21,088 nt of DNA, taken from JACQKD01 sp964614265. Its GTDB lineage: Bacteria; Patescibacteriota; Minisyncoccia; Phycocordibacterales; UBA918. Of the stretch, positions 6,408-14,635 are shown in pieces. How positions within the stretch are numbered: position 1 is the first letter of the stretch; each line of letters opens with the position of its first letter. The stretch covers positions 1 through 21,088 of the forward strand of contig CAZTKT010000015.1 of NCBI GenBank assembly GCA_964614265.1. The letters are read 5' to 3'. The translations under genes and the position numbers were made by a program. The notes beneath the pieces are model-generated. The model had not been told where the DNA came from, did no database searches, and saw only the letters and a program-made list of their open reading frames with translations.

Positions 6408-7241
6408 ATGAGTGAAGAATTATTCAGCTCTGTTGATCTTGTTGGGCAGTGTCTCCTTGATAAGGAGAAGTTTGATGCTTTTAAAAAGAGGATCTCAACG
6501 GTTGTGAAACCAGATATGGAGGTTCTAGATGTTGGTACAGGTTCTGGCATCCTTGCTCTTCTAAGCGCTCAAGCTGGAGCAAAGAAGCTCTCGATTTTAG
6601 AATTTGATAGATATATTGCTGAGATTGCGAAACAGAATCTCTCAAGTAATGGGTATGAGGTGGACGAGGTGCTTGTCGGCGATGCAACTATTTTTGATTA
6701 TAAACGAGAGAAACCCTTTGATATAATAACGATGGAGATGCTATCTACCGGTTTGGTGGATGAGTTTCAAGTGCAAGCAATTAACAACTTACATCGACAA
6801 AAGTTGATCTCGGATCAAACCATCCTTATTCCCGCTAGGGAGATTAGTTTTATATCTTTGGCACATTTTGATTTTCAATTTGAAGATTTTTTTATGAAGA
6901 TGATTCAATATCTCTGGAAACATAACCATAACCGACACCTGTTAAACCCCTTGAGCAAACCAGTCTTGCTAAATGACATAGATTTCTCTAAAAAAATAGA
7001 TGAAACAAGACATGAGGTAGTACATTTGGAAGTAGAGTCTCCCGGCGTCTTAAATTCTATTTGTCTCTCAAGTAGGGCGATCCTGGACAAGAACATATAT
7101 CTTGAAGATACCAACTCATTGAATCCGCCAATTATCGTACCCATTCCGGAAAGAAAAGTGGAAGTGGGGGACGCTATTACTTTGGATGTACAGTACAGAT
7201 TTGGTGGTGGTTTTGGTGGCTTTAATATTAGTGTAAGCTAA
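6408..7241 (+). CDS. Class I SAM-dependent methyltransferase, PRMT-like
   Basis: A 277-aa protein. The SAM-binding motif I is VLDVGTGSG (39-47), preceded by a helical region. An acidic residue at the end of strand 2 is E65 (LSILEFD), and D92 lies in VGDAT. The motif FDIITMEML (104-112, E110) resembles the double-E region of protein arginine methyltransferases. It is followed by LIPA and a C-terminal beta-rich part ending in a Gly-rich GGGFGGF segment, as in the PRMT barrel. A PRMT-like or PrmA-like protein methyltransferase is the best guess; the substrate is unknown. The gene is flanked by the 40-aa peptide (3-nt gap) and the histidine kinase (4-nt gap), so it is in one operon. Its base composition is AT-rich relative to the housekeeping array. 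Confidence 0.72.
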   Translation: MSEELFSSVDLVGQCLLDKEKFDAFKKRISTVVKPDMEVLDVGTGSGILALLSAQAGAKKLSILEFDRYIAEIAKQNLSSNGYEVDEVLVGDATIFDYKREKPFDIITMEMLSTGLVDEFQVQAINNLHRQKLISDQTILIPAREISFISLAHFDFQFEDFFMKMIQYLWKHNHNRHLLNPLSKPVLLNDIDFSKKIDETRHEVVHLEVESPGVLNSICLSSRAILDKNIYLEDTNSLNPPIIVPIPERKVEVGDAITLDVQYRFGGGFGGFNISVS

Positions 7242-7245
7242 AAAA

Positions 7246-8883
7246 ATGCAGTCTTTAATATGTGCTGATGTAAATCCGGTACTGTTTCATTTTTTTGACT
7301 TATCTGTTGCGCCGGCACCCCTCTTTTATTCGTACATACCAATTATAATCGTCTCCCTATTTCTGGGAGTTTATATTCTTATAAAAGGTTCCTTCTCTTC
7401 TCAGAGCAAGGTATTTTTCGGGATATGTACATTTTTTTCGTTGTGGATTCTTGACCTACTATTTCAATGGATTGGTGTATATGTTAAGTACGAATATTTT
7501 TTTTGGCAAATTACTGCGTTCTTTGAAGTATTTATCCCTGTTCTAACCGTATATTTTGTTTATCTCTTTGTGGATAAAAAAAGTATATCAATTCTTGTAA
7601 AGAGTATCCTGACCTTAGTAATTTTGGGTACATTGGTTTTAATGCCAACTTCTTGGAATGTTGTATCCTTTGATGTAGTAAATTGCCAAGGAATTGTTGG
7701 GCCTCTTCTTAAATTTATTTATGGTTTTGAATTAGTATCTGCCTTTTGGGTTTTTGGATTTTGCTTGAGTAAGGGAAGGAAAGAGCGGGACCTTCTTCTT
7801 AGGAGGGAACAACTGACTTTAGGTGTTGGTACTTTGTTTTTTTTACTCATCTTCTCTCTTTCAAACATTTTCGGTGAATTAACTCAAATCTACGAAATAA
7901 ACCTCATTGGGCCAATCGGAATGGTGATCTTTCTTGGTCTCATGACGTACATGATCGTAGAATTTAGACTCTTTAACATAAAACTCTTGGCGACACAGGC
8001 GCTCGTGATCGCTACCGCTATTCTCATCGCCGCCCGTACCTTCTACAGTACGACGCTCACGGGGTTTCTCCTCACGGCCGTGACACTCATTGCCTTTCTG
8101 ATCAGTGGTGTTTTTCTCATACGGAGTGTAAAGCGGGAAATCGACCAGCGTGAACGTATTGAGACACTGGCGCAATACTTGGAAGATGCTAATGAGCGCC
8201 AAACGACCCTTATCCACTTTATTACTCACCAGATCAAAGGTGTTTTGACAAAAGCGAAGTACATTTTTGGTGAATTGGACATTGGCACATACGGAGACCT
8301 GCCACCGAGGGTGAAAGAGGTGACACAACAAGGGCTGAATTTTGTTACTGATGGAGTGAACATGGTGCAAAATATATTGCGTGCGTCAAATGTAAAGACA
8401 GGAAAGGTGTCGTATAAAAAAGAGCCTGTTGATTTTAAAGAGGTGGTAGAGCGAGGGGTTTTCGTCCAGAAAAAAAATGCTGAGCGAAAAGGGTTACAAC
8501 TAGATATGGATACTACCGTGGGAACGTATCGGCTGGTGGGGGATTACGAACAGCTGTCCCACGCAGTATATAATTTGATCGACAATGCGATCAAATATAC
8601 GCCAAGCGGGAGCATATTGGTTTCATTGCAAAGAACTGATACGATCATCCGGCTTGTGGTCAAGGATAGCGGTATTGGTATCTCGGAGTCTGATCAGAAG
8701 TATGTGTTTATCGAGGGCGGTAGGGGAGAGGAGTCTACAAAGATAAATGTAGATTCGACGGGCTATGGCTTGTTTCTCGTGAAGGGAATAGTGGAAGCAC
8801 ATGGGGGTTCGATTCGCTATGAGTCTGAAGGTCGGGGGAAAGGCACGACGTTTACCGTGGAGTTGCCAGTGGTAGGCGGGTAG
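7246..8883 (+). CDS. Membrane sensor histidine kinase (7TM-type N-terminal region)
   Basis: A 545-aa protein. Residues 25-295 contain about eight or nine hydrophobic segments, resembling the 7TM sensor region of histidine kinases. A short coiled linker follows (ESxx-like, residues 297-320), then the dimerisation/phosphoacceptor helix with H328 in FITHQIKG (Gln follows the His where Glu is more usual). The ATP-binding domain has an N box NLIDNAIKY (443-451), G1 DSGIGIS (474-480) and G2 GYGLFLVKG (506-514). It should sense a membrane or external cue and phosphorylate a response regulator; the orphan regulator at 10452, beyond the IS30 copy, is the obvious candidate. The gene starts 4 nt after the methyltransferase. 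Codon and base use changes near residue 245 (about 7980): AT-rich before, GC-richer after. Confidence 0.88.
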   Translation: MQSLICADVNPVLFHFFDLSVAPAPLFYSYIPIIIVSLFLGVYILIKGSFSSQSKVFFGICTFFSLWILDLLFQWIGVYVKYEYFFWQITAFFEVFIPVLTVYFVYLFVDKKSISILVKSILTLVILGTLVLMPTSWNVVSFDVVNCQGIVGPLLKFIYGFELVSAFWVFGFCLSKGRKERDLLLRREQLTLGVGTLFFLLIFSLSNIFGELTQIYEINLIGPIGMVIFLGLMTYMIVEFRLFNIKLLATQALVIATAILIAARTFYSTTLTGFLLTAVTLIAFLISGVFLIRSVKREIDQRERIETLAQYLEDANERQTTLIHFITHQIKGVLTKAKYIFGELDIGTYGDLPPRVKEVTQQGLNFVTDGVNMVQNILRASNVKTGKVSYKKEPVDFKEVVERGVFVQKKNAERKGLQLDMDTTVGTYRLVGDYEQLSHAVYNLIDNAIKYTPSGSILVSLQRTDTIIRLVVKDSGIGISESDQKYVFIEGGRGEESTKINVDSTGYGLFLVKGIVEAHGGSIRYESEGRGKGTTFTVELPVVGG

Positions 8884-9394
8884 GACAGGGATGTGGAGCG
8901 TTTTGGATACGGGAGAATACAAAATAATTTACTCAGTACCGTATCAAGGTGATACGGTACTGATGGAAATAAGCAAAAAACAACAAAAATTATTCTCTCT
9001 CTTTTTAGAACAGGACATATGGTCGTCTTTTGACGATCATCACATAATCTGGGGCGTATCCCGCTAACCCTAAGCGGTCTAACTTTACGCACATGCGTGC
9101 CAGCGAGTACTTAACAGACTATTCCTTTTCGTCATTTATTTGAATACTATTGTAATACCCATGATAGCAGACAAAATCAATAATCATGTCCAAAAAAAAT
9201 ATCCAAAAATCCATAAAATCATAATGGTCGCGACATCTTACGCATGTACATATACGTAAAATAAACGTAGAGTAGTGCTAGCAGACCAATGACAACAACA
9301 TCCACATCATTGAGCAGGAAGGGTATCTCTCGGCTACCTATGACAAATGTTGTAAAAGAGACTTTGATCAGAACTCCTCCCGCTACCCCTCAAC
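8884..9394. other. Gap between kinase gene and IS30 copy; hairpins, no clear gene
   Basis: Besides the 14-bp-stem hairpin listed separately, a second hairpin occurs at 9019-9040 (ATGGTCGTC, loop TTTT, GACGATCAT, one G-U pair). On the minus strand an open frame ends at 9219 and is open back to about 9388. Its 3' part would encode a hydrophobic segment (VVVIGLLALLYVYFTYMYM), but it has no good start codon apart from an internal GTG. It could be a decayed or IS-truncated membrane gene. Nothing else was recognised. Confidence 0.4.
8933..8963. repeat. Perfect 14-bp-stem hairpin downstream of the kinase gene
   Basis: TCAGTACCGTATCA, loop AGG, then TGATACGGTACTGA: 14 perfect pairs with a 3-nt loop. 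No T-run follows on either strand, so it is not a standard terminator. It lies 50 bp after the kinase stop. It could be an mRNA 3'-end stabiliser, a protein-binding palindrome or a REP-like repeat. Confidence 0.8.
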
Positions 9395-10333
9395 TAGGAC
9401 AGTTGTTAATAATGAATAATACTCCGAAGGACTCCGAAAACCAATACACTCACGTGGTCGGTCATTGAGGAAGGAATGGATCTCATCCAACTCTTCCTCT
9501 GTCACTGACGCAACGTCTCTCCTCTTGGGAACAAAGCATCGTATCCATCGATTGGTGTTCTCCACCAATCCCTTTTCCCAAGAATGGTACGGATGGGTAA
9601 AATAGATATGCGTGTTGAGGAGAGTCTCAAGCTCTCTCCAGCAGGTAAATGCAATATCGTTGTCTGTGGTGATACTTTGAAGGGGAACGCCACAAAACAT
9701 CTTTGAAAGCGCGGCACGAATTGTGCCGCGCTTTCTGTTGGGTAATTTCACCACAGTACTCAATTTCGTGAAGCGATCAACCACCACAAGCAACACAGTG
9801 GAGTTGTGTTTGGACACAATGAAATCCATCTCAAAATGTCCAGTACTCATACACGCTGGGCGAGCATCGATATAGAGTCTCCCGTCGTGTATGTGTTTCC
9901 AGTGACCCCGCTTCCTCCCACCTTTTTTGTTGTTCCAACCCCAGAACAACAGGTGGTCCAATGCTCGACTCTCTGCAAACTTATATATTGCTTTTGCGGA
10001 GCATAATATTCCATACTCTCGCTTGAGATGCCCGCTAATCTGTTTGGGAGACCATTTCGTTTCAAGTTTTTCCTCAACAAACACACAAAGAAAACTACTC
10101 ATCGCCACTTTTAAGCACTGAGTTTTTGCTCGCCATCTGTTTGCATATGCTTTGTGTCTCGCTTTTTCCGCTTGGTATCTTCCCCGAACTGAATTTTTCT
10201 GAATCTCTCGGCTGATCGTGTTTGGACTACGTCCGAGAAACTTTGCAATCCGACGAATGACCACTCCAACGCAGTACAATTTTTCAATCACAAATCTCTC
10301 CTCAAATGATAAATGACAATATATCTTTTTCAT
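9383..10333 (-). CDS. IS30-family transposase
   Basis: A 316-aa enzyme, normal length. The N-terminal helix-turn-helix region (residues 7-46) has LSFEERFVIEKL and the RRIAKFLGRSPNTISREI recognition motif typical of IS30. The catalytic triad is D170 (HFEMDFI), D224 (TTDNDIAF) and E258 (KGLVENTNRW), spaced DD(33)E as in the family. There is no frameshift or internal stop, so it is probably active. The ATG follows a TTAGAA-16 bp-TAACTA promoter-like pair that partly overlaps the right inverted repeat. The frame runs through the left inverted repeat, and its last four codons and stop (9383-9394) come from flanking DNA. Confidence 0.92.
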   Translation of the reverse strand: MKKIYCHLSFEERFVIEKLYCVGVVIRRIAKFLGRSPNTISREIQKNSVRGRYQAEKARHKAYANRWRAKTQCLKVAMSSFLCVFVEEKLETKWSPKQISGHLKREYGILCSAKAIYKFAESRALDHLLFWGWNNKKGGRKRGHWKHIHDGRLYIDARPACMSTGHFEMDFIVSKHNSTVLLVVVDRFTKLSTVVKLPNRKRGTIRAALSKMFCGVPLQSITTDNDIAFTCWRELETLLNTHIYFTHPYHSWEKGLVENTNRWIRCFVPKRRDVASVTEEELDEIHSFLNDRPRECIGFRSPSEYYSLLTTVLVEG

Positions 10334-10375
10334 TTTTCAGTTAGTTAATTGCTAATACAATTATTCTAACTGTCC
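9397..10375 (-). mobile_element. Complete IS30-family insertion sequence (about 979 bp)
   Basis: The terminal inverted repeats begin GGACAGTT at the left (9397) and end AACTGTCC at the right (10375), and continue imperfectly inward (AATAAT-containing). The dinucleotide TA flanks both ends (9395-9396 and 10376-10377), matching the 2-3 bp target duplications typical of this family, though two bases can match by chance. It contains one intact transposase gene on the minus strand and sits between the histidine kinase and the response regulator. Confidence 0.8.
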
Positions 10376-10451
10376 TACTTCAAAGGTGGCTGGGGGATCC
10401 GTCGCCATGACGGGCTCATGGCACCAACAGGTTGTCAAAAAAGGGGGGGAT

Positions 10452-10844
10452 ATGCCAACCACAAACCAAGGGCCGCGAGTGCTCGTGGTGGATGATGACC
10501 ATACACTTCTTGCTTTGTATAGGGCCGTACTGGAACGGTACGGGTATCAGGTTTCAGCTGTAGCCAGCGGCGAGGAGGCACTCCTTCTTCTGACCGAAGA
10601 AGGTCTCGCGCTTATTATAACAGATTTCAAAATGCCGGGCATGAGTGGCCTGGAATTGGCTCTCCATGTGAGAAGCCGAGGTCTGTCTGTACCAATGATT
10701 ATGATATCTGCGAGCACGCTCGACCACCTGAAGGACGGGCTCACTAAAAATGATGTGGTCCTAATGGAAAAGCCGGTAGGTATGAAGAATCTGCTGGGCG
10801 CAGTTGCGAGCGCGCTCGCCGGTTCCCACAGTACCGTATCCTAG
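10452..10844 (+). CDS. Stand-alone response regulator (receiver domain only)
   Basis: A 130-aa CheY-like receiver. The acidic pocket is in VVDDDH (D14-D16), the phosphoacceptor is D58 in ITDFKMPGMSG, the switch Ser is S86 in MISAS, and the conserved Lys is K107 in MEKPVG. There is no output domain, so it would act through protein contacts or phosphotransfer. The ATG is chosen because a G-rich purine stretch (AAGGGGGGG) lies just before it; an in-frame GTG at 10386 would add 22 residues without receiver homology. The right end of the IS30 copy is only 76 bp upstream, so the insertion may have separated it from the kinase operon or altered its promoter. A strong terminator follows the stop by 7 bp. 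Confidence 0.9.
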   Translation: MPTTNQGPRVLVVDDDHTLLALYRAVLERYGYQVSAVASGEEALLLLTEEGLALIITDFKMPGMSGLELALHVRSRGLSVPMIMISASTLDHLKDGLTKNDVVLMEKPVGMKNLLGAVASALAGSHSTVS

Positions 10845-10851
10845 CCCAAAT

Positions 10852-10899
10852 CGCCCAACCAGAGATGAGTGGCTCTCTGGTTGGGCGGCTTTGTTTTTT
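10852..10899 (+). terminator. Intrinsic terminator after the response regulator
   Basis: A perfect 14-bp stem (CGCCCAACCAGAGA with TCTCTGGTTGGGCG) around an 8-nt loop, followed by GCTTTGTTTTTT. It separates the plus-strand gene from the convergent minus-strand array. Confidence 0.95.
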
Positions 10900-10915
10900 A
10901 GACACCACCACCTAC

Positions 10916-11764
10916 TCACACACCAAACACCCTTCGCGCATTCGCGCGAAGGGTCTGACGGACTATTTCAATGTCCGTCTTTTTTATTTCAGCGATCTTT
11001 TTGACAACCTCTTGCACGTTAACGGGTTCATTACGCGTCCCACGCAGTGGCACCGGCGTCACGTACGGCGCATCGGTCTCCGCATGGAGCATGTCGAGTG
11101 GTGCATACGCGACCACTTCGTCATAGTCATGAGTAAAAGTAATCACGCCAGTGAACGAAACAGTGAAGCCACTATCAAAAAAACGTTGTGCGTCCTTCGG
11201 CGTCCCCGCAAAAAAATGCACGTTGCCGAGCACCGTTGCCTCCGATTTGATCATCTCCCACGCATCAAGATAGGCGTCTCCTCCTGTGCCTGGTCTGATA
11301 TGAAGCATTAGGGGCTTCCCCACTTCGTTTGCAAGTGCAATCTGCGCCGAAAATGCCTCTTTTTGTTTTGCCTGTGTATCCGCATCAAGCCGATAGTAAT
11401 CAAGTCCGCACTCACCGATCGCAACTACCTTCTCATGTCGTGCAAGAGCGTTATAGAAATCGTAATCGAATTCTTCGCCACGAGATGTGAACCCTTTCAC
11501 GTCCACGCCAGAATCAGTCTCCAACTCCTGTGCATCATGAAAACTCCTCCCCGTATGTACTGGATGAAGACCCACAGTCGCGTAGACACCCACTTCGTAC
11601 TGCTCAGCAAGCGTGACCGCCGCCTGCGACGTGTCGCGCTGCGTGCCCACGTTGATGTGCGCTACGCCCGCAGTGAGCGCGCGCTTCGTCACTACGTCCT
11701 GATCATTCGCAAATGCCGCCAAATTGACGTGTGTGTGGATGTCGATGTACGGAAATGCGTCCAT
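10916..11764 (-). CDS. tatD: TatD-family metal-dependent hydrolase (DNase)
   Basis: A 282-aa amidohydrolase-fold protein. The metal-site residues are H10-x-H12 (DIHTHVN), E118 (GECGLDYY), H155 (MLHIR), H183 (NVHFF) and D231 (ETDAPYVTPVP, followed by RGTRNEP). These are signature blocks of TatD/YcfH enzymes, which are Mg-dependent 3'-5' DNases linked to DNA repair. The length is slightly above the usual 255-265 aa. It is last in the minus-strand array, starting 9 bp after the metG stop; metG-tatD neighbours are common in bacteria. There is no Shine-Dalgarno site. A TAATAT sequence overlapping the metG stop lies six bases before the ATG and could be a leaderless promoter. A hairpin with an 11-bp stem (10929-10954) lies in its last codons. 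Confidence 0.92.
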   Translation of the reverse strand: MDAFPYIDIHTHVNLAAFANDQDVVTKRALTAGVAHINVGTQRDTSQAAVTLAEQYEVGVYATVGLHPVHTGRSFHDAQELETDSGVDVKGFTSRGEEFDYDFYNALARHEKVVAIGECGLDYYRLDADTQAKQKEAFSAQIALANEVGKPLMLHIRPGTGGDAYLDAWEMIKSEATVLGNVHFFAGTPKDAQRFFDSGFTVSFTGVITFTHDYDEVVAYAPLDMLHAETDAPYVTPVPLRGTRNEPVNVQEVVKKIAEIKKTDIEIVRQTLRANARRVFGV

Positions 11765-11773
11765 ACGTTTATA

Positions 11774-13210
11774 TTATTTCCGTACAAATAGTGTCTCAGG
11801 CTTCTTGTTTGCGCACACGGTGTCTTTTATTTTTTGTGCAGTCTCCGGCATGAATGGAGTCAAGAGTTCGGCGACACGGTAGACACGTCTCACCATCGTA
11901 GTGATATCCTCTCTTGCTTTCTCTTGCACCGCAGTATCTGCTGACTTGATTGCTTTATATGGCTCATGCTCTTGCATGTATCCGTCAGCACTTTGTACGT
12001 GTTCAAAAATAAGGTCCATCGCCTCATTAATGGCAAAGTGTTCGATCTTCTCCCCCACCGTCTCCTCAAATGACTGTTCTGTAATCGTTACCGGCGTGGA
12101 AAGGTGTGCTTCCGCAAGCGTCATCACTCGCGCAACAAGATTACCGATGCCGTTGGCAAGATTGGCATTGTATGCATCGTGAAATCGCTCCATCGTAAAA
12201 TCGCTATCCTCGAATGGATGGACGTGGCGTGTGAGGTAGTACCGGAGCGCCTCAGTGCCATACTCAGCCACAATCTCAAGTGGGTCAATGACGTTGCCGA
12301 GAGACTTTGACATTTTCTGCCCTCCCGAGGTAATAAAACCCCCAATCTTGACCTGCTGTGAAGTCGGTACCTGTGCAGACATGAGCATGGCCTGCCACAT
12401 TGCGGATTGCTGACGGAGATTATCCTTGCCTGCGAGCTGTGTTCCGGGCCAGAAGTCATCACAGTCGTCTTTCTCCGGCCAGCCGAGCGTCGAGATGTAG
12501 TTGATCAATGCATCAAACCACACGTACATCACATGCTCCGCATCGCCGGGTACCGGCACGCCCCACGGCATCTTTGCCTTGAGACGTGAAATACTGAAGT
12601 CCTCGAGTCCACGCTTGACAAAAAGAGTGATCTCATGTTGTCTAAAATCGGGAATCACAAAGTCAGGACGAGACGCATAGAGATCCAAGAGTGGCTGTTG
12701 ATATTTTGAAAACCGAAAGAAATAATTTTCTTCTTCGCGAACTTCAAGCTCTTGATTTGGATGGATGGGACATTTTCCGTCCTCCAGTTCAGAATCGGTT
12801 TTCTCCAGCTCACATCCCACACAATACTTTGTGCGATAGAGTTTTTTATAGATATCTCCGTTCTGCGCACATCGCTTCCAAAACTCCTGCGCAGCCAAGA
12901 CATGGTGTGGATCAGTCGTACGAATGAAGTGAAGAATCTCCCCATCAAGCCCCAGCGCGTCTTTGAGTGTACGAAACTTCTCCGCATATTCATCAACGTA
13001 CGCCTGCGGTTCCTTTCCTTCCTCAAGTGCTTTTTGGTAAATCTTCTGCCCATGCTCGTCCGTGCCGGTATTAAAAAACACGTCATAGCCCATGAGCTTT
13101 TTGTATCGAGCGATCACATCTGCGTGCATGATCTCAAGCGCAAACCCGACATGTGGTTTCGCGTTGACATATGGCAAGGTCGTGGTGATGTAGAATTTTT
13201 TCTGTTCCAT
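11774..13210 (-). CDS. metG: Methionyl-tRNA synthetase
   Basis: A 478-aa class I synthetase that charges initiator and elongator tRNA-Met in the cytoplasm. The HIGH-type motif is PHVGF (H20, G22) and KMSKS is at 299-303. One zinc site in the connective peptide is C130, C133, C147 and H150 (KYCVGCE ... GKCPIHPN). The anticodon-binding helical domain covers roughly 330-478. There is no C-terminal tRNA-binding (Trbp111-like) extension, so this is the short form. In the region after GKDNLR, family members often have a FHAxxW motif; here it reads QQSAMWQAM. The ATG at 13210 is chosen over a longer frame because the N-terminal MEQKKFYITTTLPYVN is the normal start. It begins 10 bp after the glyS stop. 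Confidence 0.95.
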   Translation of the reverse strand: MEQKKFYITTTLPYVNAKPHVGFALEIMHADVIARYKKLMGYDVFFNTGTDEHGQKIYQKALEEGKEPQAYVDEYAEKFRTLKDALGLDGEILHFIRTTDPHHVLAAQEFWKRCAQNGDIYKKLYRTKYCVGCELEKTDSELEDGKCPIHPNQELEVREEENYFFRFSKYQQPLLDLYASRPDFVIPDFRQHEITLFVKRGLEDFSISRLKAKMPWGVPVPGDAEHVMYVWFDALINYISTLGWPEKDDCDDFWPGTQLAGKDNLRQQSAMWQAMLMSAQVPTSQQVKIGGFITSGGQKMSKSLGNVIDPLEIVAEYGTEALRYYLTRHVHPFEDSDFTMERFHDAYNANLANGIGNLVARVMTLAEAHLSTPVTITEQSFEETVGEKIEHFAINEAMDLIFEHVQSADGYMQEHEPYKAIKSADTAVQEKAREDITTMVRRVYRVAELLTPFMPETAQKIKDTVCANKKPETLFVRK

Positions 13211-13220
13211 GAGATGCTGG

Positions 13221-14612
13221 TTAGGTGGACAATACTGAAACGAGATCCCCGATAGCAACGCGCGTCTGCTCACCAGTGTCACGATCGCGGACGGTGACGG
13301 TATCTTTTTGGTCGCCTTCGAGCGTCTCAAAGTCGATGGTGATACAGTGCGGCGTGCCAATCTCATCTTGTCTGCGATACCGCTTGCCAATGTTGCCGTT
13401 GTCGTCAAATTCACAGCGCATGTGTTTTTTGAGTTGATCAAAGACCTCGAGCGCCTTTGCAACAAGTTCTGGTTTATTTTTGAGAAGTGGAAAGACCGCA
13501 ACCTTTATCGGTGCGAGCTGTTTTGGTAAACGGAGCACGACCCGACATTCACCACCAAGTTCGTCCTCATCATAAAATTCGGTCATCACTGCAAGAAAGG
13601 TACGGTCTACACCCACTGATGTTTCAACAATGTGTGGAATGTATCGCTCATTCGTCGCAGGATCAAGATAACTCAAATCCTTGCCAGAATGTGTCTGGTG
13701 TTGCGTGAGATCATAGTCCCCTCGTGCGTGCACGCCTTCAAGCTCCTTAAATCCAAACGGAAACTGATACTCAATGTCCCATGCCGCCTTTGCATAAAAG
13801 ACAAGGTGCTCATGCTCATGCCACTTTAAGTGCGACTCTTTAAAGCCAAGATCGAGATAGTACTGCCAACGTTTTGTGCGCCACTCTTCGTATGTTTTCA
13901 TTTCAGCGTCAGGTTGCACGAAAAATTGTAGCTCCATCTGTTCAAACTCGCGTTTGCGAAAGATATACTGCCGGGGTGCGATCTCATTTCGAAATGCCTT
14001 ACCAATCTGTGCGATGCCAAACGGCACTTTCACCCTAGTGCTGTCAAGCACGTTTTTAAAATTAAGATATATACCTTGACATGTCTCACCCCGTAAATAG
14101 ACAGGGTCTTTGCTCCAGTCATCAGCAAAATTACCCAGATTGGTTTTGACCAACAGATTGAACGTGCGCACCTCCCCAAACTGTTTCTCTCCACACTTTG
14201 GGCAGGCAAGGGTATCCCGATGTTGATCAAAGAGTGCGTTGATCTCTGTCATTGTCATTTTTTCATCGGCAGAAATCTCGATGTCTTCCAACAGGTGGTC
14301 AGCACGTGAGCGCGTGTTGCATTTTTTGCATTCCACCAGTGGGTCAGAAAACCCACCCACATGTCCAGATGCTTCCCAAACACGTGGATGCGTCACGATT
14401 GAAGAATCGAGCCCGACAATATTCATCTCTTCTTGCACAATCGCCTTCCACCACGCCACCTTAATGTTATTGGCAAGTTCAACACCATACGGACCATAAT
14501 CGTACAATCCAACAAACCCTCCATAAATCTCCGATCCGGGAAACACAAACCCACGTCGCTTGCACAGCGAGACTATTTTTTCCATCCGTGTATCTGTTTC
14601 TTTTTCAGACAT
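13221..14612 (-). CDS. glyS: Glycyl-tRNA synthetase, alpha2 (single-chain) type
   Basis: A 463-aa class II synthetase charging tRNA-Gly. The N-terminal block RRGFVFPGSEIYGG and LYDYGPYG open the catalytic domain. A Cys4 zinc insertion is at C95/C98 and C137/C140. Motif 2 is at GKAFRNEI (F207-E210) followed by PRQYIFRKREFEQME, and motif 3 is near GVDRTFLAV. The C-terminal anticodon-binding domain starts around IKVAVFPLL. This is the archaeal/eukaryotic and Gram-positive alpha2 type, not the alpha2-beta2 glyQ/glyS enzyme. It lies between the surface-protein gene (23-bp gap) and metG (10-bp gap), so it is probably co-transcribed. The start is the first in-frame ATG, and the protein begins MSEKETDTRMEKIVSL. 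Confidence 0.96.
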   Translation of the reverse strand: MSEKETDTRMEKIVSLCKRRGFVFPGSEIYGGFVGLYDYGPYGVELANNIKVAWWKAIVQEEMNIVGLDSSIVTHPRVWEASGHVGGFSDPLVECKKCNTRSRADHLLEDIEISADEKMTMTEINALFDQHRDTLACPKCGEKQFGEVRTFNLLVKTNLGNFADDWSKDPVYLRGETCQGIYLNFKNVLDSTRVKVPFGIAQIGKAFRNEIAPRQYIFRKREFEQMELQFFVQPDAEMKTYEEWRTKRWQYYLDLGFKESHLKWHEHEHLVFYAKAAWDIEYQFPFGFKELEGVHARGDYDLTQHQTHSGKDLSYLDPATNERYIPHIVETSVGVDRTFLAVMTEFYDEDELGGECRVVLRLPKQLAPIKVAVFPLLKNKPELVAKALEVFDQLKKHMRCEFDDNGNIGKRYRRQDEIGTPHCITIDFETLEGDQKDTVTVRDRDTGEQTRVAIGDLVSVLST

Positions 14613-14635
14613 AAACTCAATGCTCAGATGATCGC

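Noticed and set aside
8817..9092. 91-codon minus-strand frame overlapping the kinase 3' end
   Set aside because: It is largely antisense to the well-supported kinase C-terminus and gives a low-complexity basic protein without motifs.
10929..10954. 11-bp-stem hairpin in the last codons of tatD as a terminator
   Set aside because: No T-run follows on the minus strand and the sequence is coding; GC-rich codons explain it well enough.
10865..11311. 148-codon plus-strand frame over the tatD 3' half
   Set aside because: Antisense to TatD catalytic motifs, and it starts inside the response-regulator terminator.
12752..13255. 167-codon plus-strand frame inside metG
   Set aside because: Fully antisense to methionyl-tRNA synthetase, whose motifs and zinc site are intact.
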